Made by a program: the position numbers and the translations under genes | The notes under the pieces: generated by a model | The model's database searches: none | The model's input: the letters and a program-made list of their open reading frames with translations, nothing else | Told to the model about the DNA's origin: nothing | Assembly: GCA_029216955.1 (NCBI GenBank) | Contig: JANAVB010002199.1 | Location: 14,563,417-14,627,416 of the forward strand | Reading direction: 5' to 3' | DNA from: Iris pallida | Taxonomy: Eukaryota; Streptophyta; Magnoliopsida; Asparagales; Iridaceae | DNA: 64,000 bases | Part shown: positions 21,857-33,272 of the stretch, one piece after another | How positions within the stretch are numbered: the stretch's first letter is position 1 | How the letters are laid out: each line of letters begins with the position of its first letter

Positions 21857-22987
21857 TGTAGTGCCCCGTCCCGCAAAGTCAATCGGAGGAATCGAAACGC
21901 CGACGGCGTTCGGCCTTAGCCTTACAACGGCTTGCTCGAAGACATCGCTCAGGTGGGGTAGTTTCGGTGAACTCTCCTCATCTTTGCCTTCACATAATAA
22001 ATCGTGTTTTCAACTTGCATAAGTTAGGCTTGATAAATAAAAGCTACGCATCCACATAGCTAAGGGAATAATCCCGACGAATTGAATCGAGTTAGAACAT
22101 GGAAAACGTCCCACGGTCGGCTTAGAGTTGGTGCACGGCGTGCTTTGAAAATGACACTCGGTCCTTCGTCCCGTGGCTTGGGAGAAGGAAAGTTGGTCTT
22201 CGGTGCAAAAGCTGAGAGTTAGCCTAAGTCATAGGCGTCGCCCGCACAAATGCTTGCTAAAGCATGCACGGTCCTGTCCCGCAAGGCTTGGCATAGCCTT
22301 TGCTCGTCCCTTGGGTTAAGTTGTAGGCTTGAGTGAGTTAGGCAAAGTTATGCCGGTCGACCTAAGTTATTCTACGTGTTGTTCCGCTCTATCTGCGGTT
22401 GTCAAGTCGCGTAGTCCCTTGAGAACAAGGCCCGTCATATGAAGTATGACTTGGGCGATAGCGTCGCGTAGAACACGAGTCGGTTTAAGGCACGAGCCAC
22501 GGTTGGTTCAGTGGAAAGTTAGCCTCGGTCTGTTGATACTTAAGGAATACGTATGTTCAAGTTAAGTTGGAAGGCTAGGCAGTAGCTGTTCCCTGAGTTC
22601 AAAGAACGTTAAGTCTAAGCGATGGTTAGTCGCCGAGAGGAAATATGTCGGGACTGTGGTTCAGTCGCCGAGGCAACCCTGGTTTGGGGCTCTGCAAAAA
22701 GAAGTATGAAAAGAGGAAAGAGTAAAGCAAAGGAACTAAGTGATGATGATGAGACCATGCATTACGTTAAGTCTAGAAGTTAGCGTAGGCGCGTGGTCAT
22801 GGACAACTTGTCGACAAGGGCGATGGTTCTTCGAGCGGCAGCCCTGGGCCATGGGCACCGACTCGGCCTAGAAAGAACAGATTATAGCCGAGCTGGGTAT
22901 AAAGCAACCGGTAGGTCGGGGACTTGCATCGAGGATCGCAACCGGCGGTGCAAGGGTCCCGAATGCCAGGCTATGTCCACTATGGCT

Positions 22988-23670
22988 TGTCACCCCCAGT
23001 TTTTCAAATTAGGGGTATTTTTGTCATTTTCAAGTTTTAAAATATTTTAGAAATTTTATTTGATTTCATATGATTTTTAGGAATTTATTTGAGTCGGTTT
23101 GAATTTTATCCAATTCGGACCCAATTTGGAGACCCGGGTAGCCTGGACCCTAGTGGGACCCCCATACTAGCTGGGCTTAGCCCATGTACCATCATAAATA
23201 GGCTAGAAATTAGTAACCTATTTTTCCATGACTTAATTAGTCATTTAGAGGCTTAATTAGTGGTTTAGAATCAAACCGAATCGAACCGAACCAACCCAAT
23301 TTCAATTCGAACCTAACTTAGCTTAATGGGTTGTGGGCTATTGGATCCCAATCCAATAGCCCACATAGGGGTGGCCGGCCATGGAGAAACCCCCCCCCCC
23401 CCCCTTTCCTTGTTACTTCATTTCAAAGTCTTCTTCCTTCCAAATTATTTTCTTTCTCAAGCTTCTTCTTCCTCCCAAGAGTTAGGTATGCCATTAAACC
23501 CCTCTTTAATTCTCCTCTCCATTAATGACCTTCACAATAAGTGTAGAGAATCTCATTCTCTACACTTTGCCCTATTTTATAAGCTTTTCTCTAGATTTCT
23601 AGTTAAATGGTTAATTAAGGGGGATTATAGGTAAATGGTGTATATATATGTATTATGTATATATATATAT

Positions 23671-23734
<64 letters not shown>

Positions 23735-26492
23735 ATGTATAGATATATATATGTAGGAATGTATGTGTAGGTATGTATTTGTGTGTGTGTGTAGAGAGTG
23801 GTAGAGGAGAGGATGAGAGTGGTGGTGTGGTTGTGTGTGGTTGTGTGTGAGAGAGTGTGTGGGAAATTATATATGTATATGTGTGTGTGTGTGTATATAT
23901 GTATATGTGTGTGTGTGTGTATATATGTATATATGTGTGTGTGTATAGGTGTAGAGATATATGGTTTTATATAAATAAATAGATAGATAGATAGGTAGAT
24001 AGATAGATAGATATATATATAGGTATATATATATAGAGAGAAAGGAAGAGGAAGTAGAGGATTAAGAGGGAAGAAGAAGAGGATTAGCAGGAGCAGCAGT
24101 GGCAGCTGCAGCAGCAGCATCCTGCAGCAGCAGCATCCTGCAGCAGCAGCATGCAGCAGCAGCAGCAGCAGCTCTAAGAGCAGCAGCAGCAGTAGCTTAA
24201 GGTGCAGCAGCAGTAGCAAGAGTTTCCCCCCCCCCCCCTTAGCACCTATAAAACCCCCTATTTAACCCCTTAAGACCCCCCCCCCCCTATATATAGATAT
24301 ATATGTATATATATAGAGTAGTATATATATAGATATATAGATGGATTTATATAGAGAGAATGAGAAGAAGTAGAAGAAAAGAAGTTAGAAGAAGTAAGGA
24401 GATTAGAAGAAATAGGAGAAGGAGAATAGGAAGAGAGGAGGAAAATGAGAAATAGAAAATTTAGAGATTGAAGAGGAAGAGGGAAAAGAATAAGACGAGT
24501 TAGAAATTAGAGTTAGAAGAATAAGAAGAAGAAGTTAGAAGGAGAAGGATTAGAGAAATAGGAAGATTAGGAAGAAGGGAAGTAGAATAGGAAAAGGAGG
24601 AAGTCGAGTTAGAGGGCGAATTTGAGCCCGGAGCATTGGATTGCGATGAAACTTGGCATGGAGTTCAAATATATGATTTAGATTTTGCGGGTAAGCTCCC
24701 GGGAGGAAATCGGGGTCATAGGGCGCCGGTATCGCGCCGTGTCAGTGCGTATCTCGAATTATTCGAGATTTCTGCAATGGGCCGTAAGGTGGACTAGACG
24801 TCCACTTTATCTAGGTATTATGGTAGATAACGAACCTATAGGATAGTACCCTACTACCCTAGGGAGATCGGGTCAAAATAACTAGCGTAGGTAGGCTATC
24901 TAGATTATCGCCAAGGGTAGAATTTTACCCTTAAAAAGGGTAAAATAGAGATTTGGCCCACGGCCAAGATTTGAGTTTCCAAGTCCAAGATGGACTTGGA
25001 TATGGATTGTATAGGTTGGTAATGAGTAGGATTAGCTGTCTAAACCTAGTTTTGGACCCAGTTGACCACGGTTGACCGGAGTTGACCGGTTGACCAAAAA
25101 GTCAACTATTGACCCAAATCGATCCCGATTGATTCCGTTTGACTTGCATTGACCCAGTATGACCTAGCTAGACCTAAAATGACTTAGGTTGACCTCGTAC
25201 AGTCTAGTTTGACGTGACTTGACCTAGAATGACTTAATAGGATTCAAATTGATTTGACTTTATTTCCTAAGTATAGTATTGATAAGTCTTGTTCTCTATA
25301 GGTCCTCGAGACGCTGCATTTGCTCCGGTTGACGTACCATATCATATTTCAGGCGAGTACATTCTCTGACACTTTTCCAATTTATGCTGACTGATATAAT
25401 CCATGTAATTAGTGTAGATATGCTTGTTCTCGACACATTGGTCACACGGATTGGTATTCATGGATCCCGACATGAGATGTTATTCCTCGTTATCTTGGTA
25501 TATCTTGTGCAAGCTCCCTTGTAGTTCTTGTGCAGTATATGGACACCGATTCTCGAGAAGACTTGCTTCCTTCTCGTAGAATCCCGTGTCGTAACGTGTC
25601 TTGCTTGGATCCACTCTACCAGTCGGGGACGGGGAGTACTAGTGTAGATGTGTGGTCATTATCCACCTTGTTTATTCTTGTAGACCTTGAATGCTACCAA
25701 TCCTACACTCCACGTGGGATTGGCTGATCATAACCTTGTGCAGACCCAATCCGGCCACATGTTGTAGCTAGTATTCACACACCTAGATATATGGTTCTTG
25801 ACTCTTGTACATGCCATGATCAGTTTACTTGCCTTGTTCTAGCTTTAGTTTTACAGCTTACCTTGCCATGATTCTCACATGTACATTCCATGATTTTCTT
25901 GTATATACTCTCTATTTACAGATTATAGCTTTTGTCATATCTTGTGAAATGTTGTTAGTGGATTGTGCTCGTTCCATCCTGACAGGATATGTTGAAAATA
26001 TTACAGATGCAAATGAGGGAGACTATTCTACCTACTACGGTCCGGATGACGTAGTGGGCCTAGATATGGAGACTTTGGTCCAGCAGGGCTTAGCTCCGCC
26101 TGACGAGACCCTACCTATTACTTAGTTAGAGTAGGTCTTTTATACTGGACTTTGTCTCCAGCTACTTTTGAGTCTGTTATTACTATGGACTGTACTAGAG
26201 ACTTGGACTGTATATATTCTTTGTGTTGGACTTGACAGGTTATATATTATTTTATCGTCTTGTTGTCTTTTCATTTCAGTCTTTACTTTGTTATCTTAGA
26301 GTCGTGATTGAGTACTCGTATATATATTCATTGCTTGTCCTCCGTTCGGAGTTGACCATGGACTTGACAGGTTTTTGTTATATATATAAACTGTTTAGAA
26401 GTAGAGAAATCCACAGCGTTCCACGCCGATTTTTCGGTGAGGGCTGGGCGTTGTCGCGTCACGTGCCCTTTTAGCGGGTGCGGGTCGTGACA
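22988..26492 (+). repeat. TR-GAG 5' LTR (3.5 kb)
   Basis: Begins TGTCACCCCCAG and ends GGTCGTGACA. It contains poly-C runs, a long (TA)n tract (about 23660-23730), TGTG and GATA microsatellites, CAG/CTG runs (about 24090-24215), and a TTGACC/GACCTAG-rich block (about 25060-25260). A 98-codon frame at 25829-26125 is open in both LTRs but has no known family. Confidence 0.92.
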
Positions 26493-26530
26493 CGTTTTAG
26501 TGGTGGCCCACGCAGGTCCTGAAGTCGCAA
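26493..26530 (+). promoter_or_regulatory. Leader after the 5' LTR, candidate primer binding site
   Basis: TAGTGGTGGCCCACGCAGG starts about 8 bases after the LTR. It is not the TGGTATCAGAGC initiator-Met site seen in the LARD. The same sequence with one change (CAT for CAC) follows the chromovirus 5' LTR at 61980-62006. Confidence 0.5.
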
Positions 26531-26755
26531 TTAGTGCGATGTCGTAGTGGCGCTCGACTTAGAGTGCTATTACGAGCCTGCGGTACGTATCTAAGATAGG
26601 CTATAGGCTAGGGTACTCAATCACAGTAGGATCTTTCCTTACTTATCTTGTTTACCGTCTTTGATATTGATTTACTGCTTTCTAGCTGTCCTCCCTTGAT
26701 ATTGCCTTCATGTGCCATATTGATATCTTCTTTTCAATTTGTCTCCAGGATAGTT

Positions 26756-28249
26756 ATGACTCATTCTCCTGGCGAGGAGCACGGGGAGACGGAGAGGTCT
26801 GCCACTTCTGGCGGACAGGCTCCGGTTACTTCCCCGGCTGATGGGACTTCTGTTGGGGCTCTTGGGGGTACTCCTCCAGCTACCTCTATGACCGTCCCTG
26901 GGGCCATTGAGGGTGTTCTTCCCGTAGTGCCAGGGGCTACAGTGGGAGCTGCTGCGGGTATTCTTCCTCCTCAGCAGGGGACTCCTCCGGTGATGATGGG
27001 AGCTATTCCTCCATTGCCTCCTCTGCCCGCAGATATGGGGCAGATGCTAGCGTTCTTCCACCAGGTGCTTGAGTCCCAGCGGGCTCAGCACGAGGCTCAG
27101 CACGAGGCTCAGTTGAGGCAGACAGAGGTTATACGCCAGGGCATGGAGGATGCGCACAGATTGGCTATGGCGGCAGTGGAGCGTCAGGCTCCACAGAGGG
27201 AGGTTCAGCAGCAGCAGCCGAAGATCGGAGATATCCATGCTTTCAAGAAGCTTGGTCCGAGGGATTTCAAGGGGACTGAGGGCATTATCTATGCAGATGA
27301 TTGGCTCGAGGATACCGAGCGCCAGATGGGGGCTTGCCGTCTTGCAGCCGACCTGAGGGTCGAGGCGGTTGGGTTGCAGTTGTTAGATATTGCCCGGACA
27401 TGGTTCCGGAATGAGCCGGCTCTTGCAGGAGAGGGCCATACTTGGGCAGAGTTCAGGACCTTGTTCAGAGAGAAGTTCTTTTCCCCTACGGACAAGATTG
27501 GCCTGGTGCGGCAGTTCCAGAATCTGCAGCAGGGCAGCATGACCGTAGAGGAGTATGCGGCGGAGTTCGGCCGGCTGAGCCGATATGCCGAGTACATGGT
27601 GAGTGACCCGATGATCCGAGCAGAGCGCTTCAGGGAGGGATTGGCTTGGGATATCAAGTTCCAGATCCCTTCTTTCTACGCGACATATGCGGAGGTTTAC
27701 GCAGAGGCTCGGAAGGTAGAGAGGGACTTGGGCTTGAAGCCGAAGAGGGATCGAGATGTGTTTTCTGGGGCCAGTAGCAGTGCAGGGCCTGCTAAGCGCC
27801 CTCAGCTTCAGCATCAGTCTTTCCAGCATCACCAGCAGCAGGTGCAGGCCAGAGCACCGGTCCAGCAGCAGGTGCAGCACACTCAGCAGAGGCAGGCACA
27901 GCATGGGGCTCCTTGCGGCTACTGCAAGAAGTCCGGTCACATCTGGGAGGTCTGCCGGAAGAGGCTGGGCTTGTGCCTCTATTGCGGGGAGGCTGGACAT
28001 CAGTTGAGAGATTGTCCTACGAACCATCGCCGTGCAGCTCAAGGAGCACAGGGTAGGCCACCTATGGCACCGCATCACGCCCTCCACCAGCAGCGGGATA
28101 TACCCCGCCAGGACAGGGTTTTTGCGATGGCAGTTGAGGATCCTGCACGCATTGGACTAGGAGGTAGGATCTTGCCCTTTCTTTTTACCTGTTCTTTTCG
28201 CCCATTGATTGATGATTGCTTTCTTAGTACCTTTAGTTTGCATATGTGA
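26756..28249 (+). CDS. Retrotransposon Gag with two zinc knuckles
   Basis: A 497-residue Gag, the capsid and RNA-packaging protein. The Pro/Gly/Thr-rich N-terminus is followed by a capsid domain (about 27225-27730, motifs DWLEDTERQMGACRL and KFFSPTDKIGLVRQFQNLQQ), a Gln/His-rich linker and two CCHC knuckles (about 27910-28020, CGYCKKSGHIWEVC and CLYCGEAGHQLRDC). I chose ATG 26756 over the in-frame 26648 because CTCCAG at 26744-26749 looks like a splice acceptor and the Gag-like sequence starts after it. The tail after GLGG at about 28162 reads through GTAGG, so pol has been lost there. The capsid and knuckle layout matches the chromovirus Gag at 61717. Confidence 0.85.
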   Translation: MTHSPGEEHGETERSATSGGQAPVTSPADGTSVGALGGTPPATSMTVPGAIEGVLPVVPGATVGAAAGILPPQQGTPPVMMGAIPPLPPLPADMGQMLAFFHQVLESQRAQHEAQHEAQLRQTEVIRQGMEDAHRLAMAAVERQAPQREVQQQQPKIGDIHAFKKLGPRDFKGTEGIIYADDWLEDTERQMGACRLAADLRVEAVGLQLLDIARTWFRNEPALAGEGHTWAEFRTLFREKFFSPTDKIGLVRQFQNLQQGSMTVEEYAAEFGRLSRYAEYMVSDPMIRAERFREGLAWDIKFQIPSFYATYAEVYAEARKVERDLGLKPKRDRDVFSGASSSAGPAKRPQLQHQSFQHHQQQVQARAPVQQQVQHTQQRQAQHGAPCGYCKKSGHIWEVCRKRLGLCLYCGEAGHQLRDCPTNHRRAAQGAQGRPPMAPHHALHQQRDIPRQDRVFAMAVEDPARIGLGGRILPFLFTCSFRPLIDDCFLSTFSLHM

Positions 28250-28427
28250 TGATCATGCTAGATTAAATAGAAACCCCAAGGAAGACTGCAATAACACGAT
28301 ACTGTAGAGATTTAAAACCATGCATGTGTTCTGACTTCCTGGGTTACATGTTATATAACTTAGGATAAAATTTAGTAGACCTTGATTGTTGGGTGCTTGA
28401 CCTAGAGAAGAGTACGACCGTTTGAAT

Positions 28428-28460
28428 TTCGAGGACGAAATTTTTTAAGGAGGGTAGATT
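28428..28460 (+). promoter_or_regulatory. Polypurine tract region of the TR-GAG element
   Basis: TTCGAGGACGAAATTTTTTA then AGGAGGGTAGA directly before the 3' LTR. This is the usual Ty3 chromovirus pol-end and plus-strand primer arrangement, retained although pol itself is gone. Confidence 0.7.
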
Positions 28461-29124
28461 TGTCACCCCCAGTTTTTCAAATTAGGGGTATTTTTGTCAT
28501 TTTCAAGTTTTAAAATATTTTAGAAATTTTATTTGATTTTATATGATTTTTAGGAATTTATTTGAGTCGGTTTGAATTTTATCCAATTCGGACCCAATTT
28601 GGAGACCCGGGTAGCCTGGACCCTAGTGGGACCCCCATACTAGCTGGGCTTAGCCCATGTACCATCATAAATAGGCTAGAAATTAGTAACCTATTTTTCC
28701 ATGACTTAATTAGTCATTTAGAGGCTTAATTAGTGGTTTAGAATCAAACCGAATCGAACCGAACCAACCCAATTTCAATTCGAACCTAACTTAGCTTAAT
28801 GGGTTGTGGGCTATTGGATCCCAACCCAATAGCCCACATAGGGGTGGCCGGCCATGGAGAAAACCCCCCCCCCCCTTTCCTTGTTACTTCATTTCAAAGT
28901 CTTCTTCCTTCCAAATTATTTTCTTTCTCAAGCTTCTTCTTCCTCCCAAGAGTTAGGTATGCCATTAAACCCCTCTTTAATTCTCCTCTCCATTAATGAC
29001 CTTCACAATAAGTGTAGAGAATCTCATTCTCTACACTTTGCCCTATTTTATAAGCTTTTCTCTAGATTTCTAGTTAAATGGTTAATTAAGGGAGATTATA
29101 GGTAAATGGTGTATATATATGTAT

Positions 29125-29203
<79 letters not shown>

Positions 29204-31990
29204 ATGTATAGATATATATATGTAGGAATGTATGTGTAGGTATGTATTTGTGTGTGTGTGTAGAGAGTGGTAGAGGAGAGGATGAGAGTGGTGGTGTGGT
29301 TGTGTGTGGTTGTGTGTGAGAGAGTGTGTGGGAAATTATATATGTATATGTATGTATATATATGTATATGTGTGTGTGTGTGTATATATGTATATGTGTG
29401 TGTGTGTGTATATATGTATATATGTGTGTGTGTATAGGTGTAGAGATATATGGTTTTATATAAATAAATAGATAGATAGATAGGTAGATAGATAGATAGA
29501 TATATATATAGGTATATATATATAGAGAGAAAGGAAGAGGAAGTAGAGGATTAAGAGGGAAGAAGAAGAGGATTAGCAGGAGCAGCAGTGGCAGCTGCAG
29601 CAGCAGCATCCTGCAGCTGCAGCAGCAGCATCCTGCAGCAGCAGCATGCAGCAGCAGCAGCAGCAGCAGCTCTAAGAGCAGCAGCAGCAGTAGCTTAAGG
29701 TGCAGCAGCAGTAGCAAGAGTTTCCCCCCCCCCCCCCTTAGCACCTATAAAACCCCCTATTTAACCCCTTAAGACCCCCCCCCCCTATATATAGATATAT
29801 ATGTATATATATAGAGTAGTATATATATAGATATATAGATGGATTTATATAGAGAGAATGAGAAGAAGTAGAAGAAAAGAAGTTAGAAGAAGTAAGGAGA
29901 TTAGAAGAAATAGGAGAAGGAGAATAGGAAGAGAGGAGGAAAATGAGAAATAGAAAATTTAGAGATTGAAGAGGAAGAGGGAAAAGAATAAGAAGAGTTA
30001 GAAATTAGAGTTAGAAGAATAAGAAGAAGAAGTTAGAAGGAGAAGGATTAGAGAAATAGGAAGATTAGGAAGAAGGGAAGTAGAATAGGAAAAGGAGGAA
30101 GTCGAGTTAGAGGGCGAATTTGAGCCCGGAGCATTGGATTGCGATGAAACTTGGCATGGAGTTCAAATATATGATTTAGATTTTGCGGGTAAGCTCCCGG
30201 GAGGAAATCGGGGTCATAGGGCGCCGGTATCGCGCCGTGTCAGTGCGTATCTCGAATTATTCGAGATTTCTGCAATGGGCCGTAAGGTGGACTAGACGTC
30301 CACTTTATCTAGGTATTATGGTAGATAACGAACCTATAGGATAGTACCCTACTACCCTAGGGAGATCGGGTCAAAATAACTAGCGTAGGTAGGCTATCTA
30401 GATTATCGCCAAGGGTAGAATTTTACCCTTAAAAAGGGTAAAATAGAGATTTGGCCCACGGCCAAGATTTGAGTTTCCAAGTCCAAGATGGACTTGGATA
30501 TGGATTGTATAGGTTGGTAATGAGTAGGATTAGCTGTCTAAACCTAGTTTTGGACCCAGTTGACCACGGTTGACCGGAGTTGACCGGTTGACCAAAAAGT
30601 CAACTATTGACCCAAATCGATCCCGATTGATTCCGTTTGACTTGCATTGACCCAGTATGACCTAGCTAGACCTAAAATGACTTAGGTTGACCTCGTACAG
30701 TCTAGTTTGACGTGACTTGACCTAGAATGACTTAATAGGATTCAAATTGATTTGACTTTATTTCCTAAGTATAGTATTGATAAGTCTTGTTCTCTATAGG
30801 TCCTCGAGACGCTGCATTTGCTCCGGTTGACGTACCATATCATATTTCAGGCGAGTACATTCTCTGACACTTTTCCAATTTATGCTGACTGATATAATCC
30901 ATGTAATTAGTGTAGATATGCTTGTTCTCGACACATTGGTCACACGGATTGGTATTCATGGATCCCGACATGAGATGTTATTCCTCGTTATCTTGGTATA
31001 TCTTGTGCAAGCCCCCTTGTAGTTCTTGTGCAGTATATGGACACCGATTCTCGAGAAGACTTGCTTCCTTCTCGTAGAATCCCGTGTCGTAACGTGTCTT
31101 GCTTGGATCCACTCTACCAGTCGGGGACGGGGAGTACTAGTGTAGATGTGTGGTCATTATCCACCTTGTTTATTCTTGTAGACCTTGAATGCTACCAATC
31201 CTACACTCCACGTGGGATTGGCTGATCATAACCTTGTGCAGACCCAATCCGGCCACATGTTGTAGCTAGTATTCACACACCTAGATATATGGTTCTTGAC
31301 TCTTGTACATGCCATGATCAGTTTACTTGCCTTGTTCTAGCTTTAGTTTTACAGCTTACCTTGCCATGATTCTCACATGTACATTCCATGATTTTCTTGT
31401 ATATACTCTCTATTTACAGATTATAGCTTTTGTCATATCTTGTGAAATGTTGTTAGTGGATTGTGCTCGTTCCATCCTGACAGGATATGTTGAAAATATT
31501 ACAGATGCAGATGAGGGAGACTATTCTACCTACTACGGTCCGGATGACGTAGTGGGCCTAGATATGGAGACTTTGGTCCAGCAGGGCTTAGCTCCGCCTG
31601 ACGAGACCCTACCTATTACTTAGTTAGAGTAGGTCTTTTATACTGGACTTTGTCTCCAGCTACTTTTGAGTCTGTTATTACTATGGACTGTACTAGAGAC
31701 TTGGACTGTATATATTCTTTGTGTTGGACTTGACAGGTTATATATTATTTTATCGTCTTGTTGTCTTTTCATTTCAGTCTTTACTTTGTTATCTTAGAGT
31801 CGTGATTGAGTACTCGTATATATATTCATTGCTTGTCTTCCGTTCGGAGTTGACCATGGACTTGACAGGTTTTTGTTATATATATAAACTGTTTAGAAGT
31901 AGAGAAATCCACAGCGTTCCACGCCGATTTTTCGGTGAGGGCTGGGCGTTGTCGCGTCACGTGCCCTTTTAGCGGGTGCGGGTCGTGACA
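28461..31990 (+). repeat. TR-GAG 3' LTR (3.5 kb)
   Basis: Almost identical to 22988-26492; it differs mainly in poly-C, (TA)n, TGTATA and CAG run lengths and about eight substitutions. The 98-codon frame is present at 31327-31623. Confidence 0.92.
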
Positions 31991-33272
31991 TGGCTAGTCA
32001 ATGCCAGTGACCTTTCATATAGATGTGTCGGCACGGGCGGCAATCCGCGTGCGTGCCTTTGGATTGAGTTGAATATATATGAGTTAAAAAGACACAATGT
32101 CGGAGCCTAAGATTTGGCTACAGCGAAGGTGACGTGCTTCGGCATGAGATGTGGCGTCGAGTGTTAAGTTGTTGGCATAGAGTTGCATGAGTTAGGCTTG
32201 AGCTGTCGCGAGTTAAGTCGAGAAGGGCCGTAGGGCTAGTTGTGTGAAGTTACGTTGAGTTGTTGGGCTCTGCCTCAAAATATGAGGTACGGTCGCGTTG
32301 TCACAACACAAGTGTAAGCGAGACTAAGCGAGGAGGCGCTGCCTCGAAGATATTAAAGCACGAATCGAGTATGGCACGACCGAGTCGTTACGTCCCAGAG
32401 TTTGGCACGAAAGATAAGTATTAAGTCGGTGCATCGACAATGCAAGCATGAGAAAGGTCTAGAGGCAAGGAAATAGAGTCCTTCGTGTAGTTGCGTCTCT
32501 GATTATGGCCGTAAGGCGAACACGACTTGATAGGTTAACGTTGTTGACACGAGGAGTGGTCTAGTGACAAGTATGAGTTAACGTTGACATTGCAAGTACG
32601 AGATGGTTTCGATACACAAGTTGCGCTAAGGCGCCGGTCCTAAAACCGATCCTAAGGCAAAAATAGAAAGACAATCGAAAAAGGGTTTATGTTGCACAAA
32701 GTAAAATGAAACGTATAGGTTTTGTATGGGTGGGCGAGGAGCTCACTCCACCAGTACAGTGGTACTGATACCCACACAGTATTTCATGTGCAGGCACAGG
32801 TAGAAGCTCGTGGCGCGGAGCTCGCTTGGGTGCGTCGAGGCACGGAGTTCCTTGACGATTCGAAGCGTGCGGCCGCATGGATTGAAGACTTATATAGGAC
32901 ATAATGTATGGACATCGCCTTCCGAAGCTTTCGCTGGATTCAAGTATTGTATCGAGAGATGAGAGAGCAGAGTGACTTGTAAATGAGAGAAAAGTGAGCA
33001 CGAGAGACATTGTAATTTGGCCTTGCGCCCACAAATGTAATATTGTATTCAATATCAATAAAGAGATTCTTTTGAATGACTTGTGTTCATGTGTTCTTCT
33101 TTAAATTCTGCTGCAATGTATTCAATGATTCTGCTTGGGACTTCAGTGCGACGACCTCGTCGCCGCCGATATAATCGGCCGTTATGGAATTGCCTTGCAC
33201 GAGCGCAATCTAGGCTCGTGCGGCATCACGCCTTAGCGAGGACGATCGCTCCTACGGGAGCGGGGCGTGACA

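Larger units (their letters stand above)
22988..31990 (+). mobile_element. Gag-only LTR element (TR-GAG type), 9 kb
   Basis: Innermost element on this side. The ends TGTCACCCCCAG and GGGTCGTGACA are flanked by TGGCT (22983-22987 and 31991-31995). It has two 3.5-kb LTRs and a 1.97-kb interior that encodes Gag alone. The LTRs differ at about eight substitutions plus microsatellite length by my reading, so the insertion is recent. Lacking protease, RT and integrase, it needs a helper. The leader after its 5' LTR matches that of the chromovirus at 53071-64000, which suggests that clade as helper. Confidence 0.9.
21857..33272 (+). repeat. LARD 5' LTR, split by a gag-only element
   Basis: LTR sequence is 21857-22987 plus 31996-33272, about 2.4 kb, and matches 35793-38197 throughout. 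A TATATAGG box lies near 32891 and AATAAA at 33057-33062, which places R and the polyadenylation site near the right end. TGGCT is duplicated at the internal insertion. Confidence 0.9.

Noticed and set aside
23653..24219. Long minus-strand frame rich in Ile-Tyr and Leu (also 29124-29744)
   Set aside because: It reads across (TA)n, GATA, TGTG and CAG microsatellites in an LTR; its composition explains the open frame.
27383..28087. 234-codon minus-strand frame opposite Gag
   Set aside because: Antisense shadow of the Gag coding sequence.
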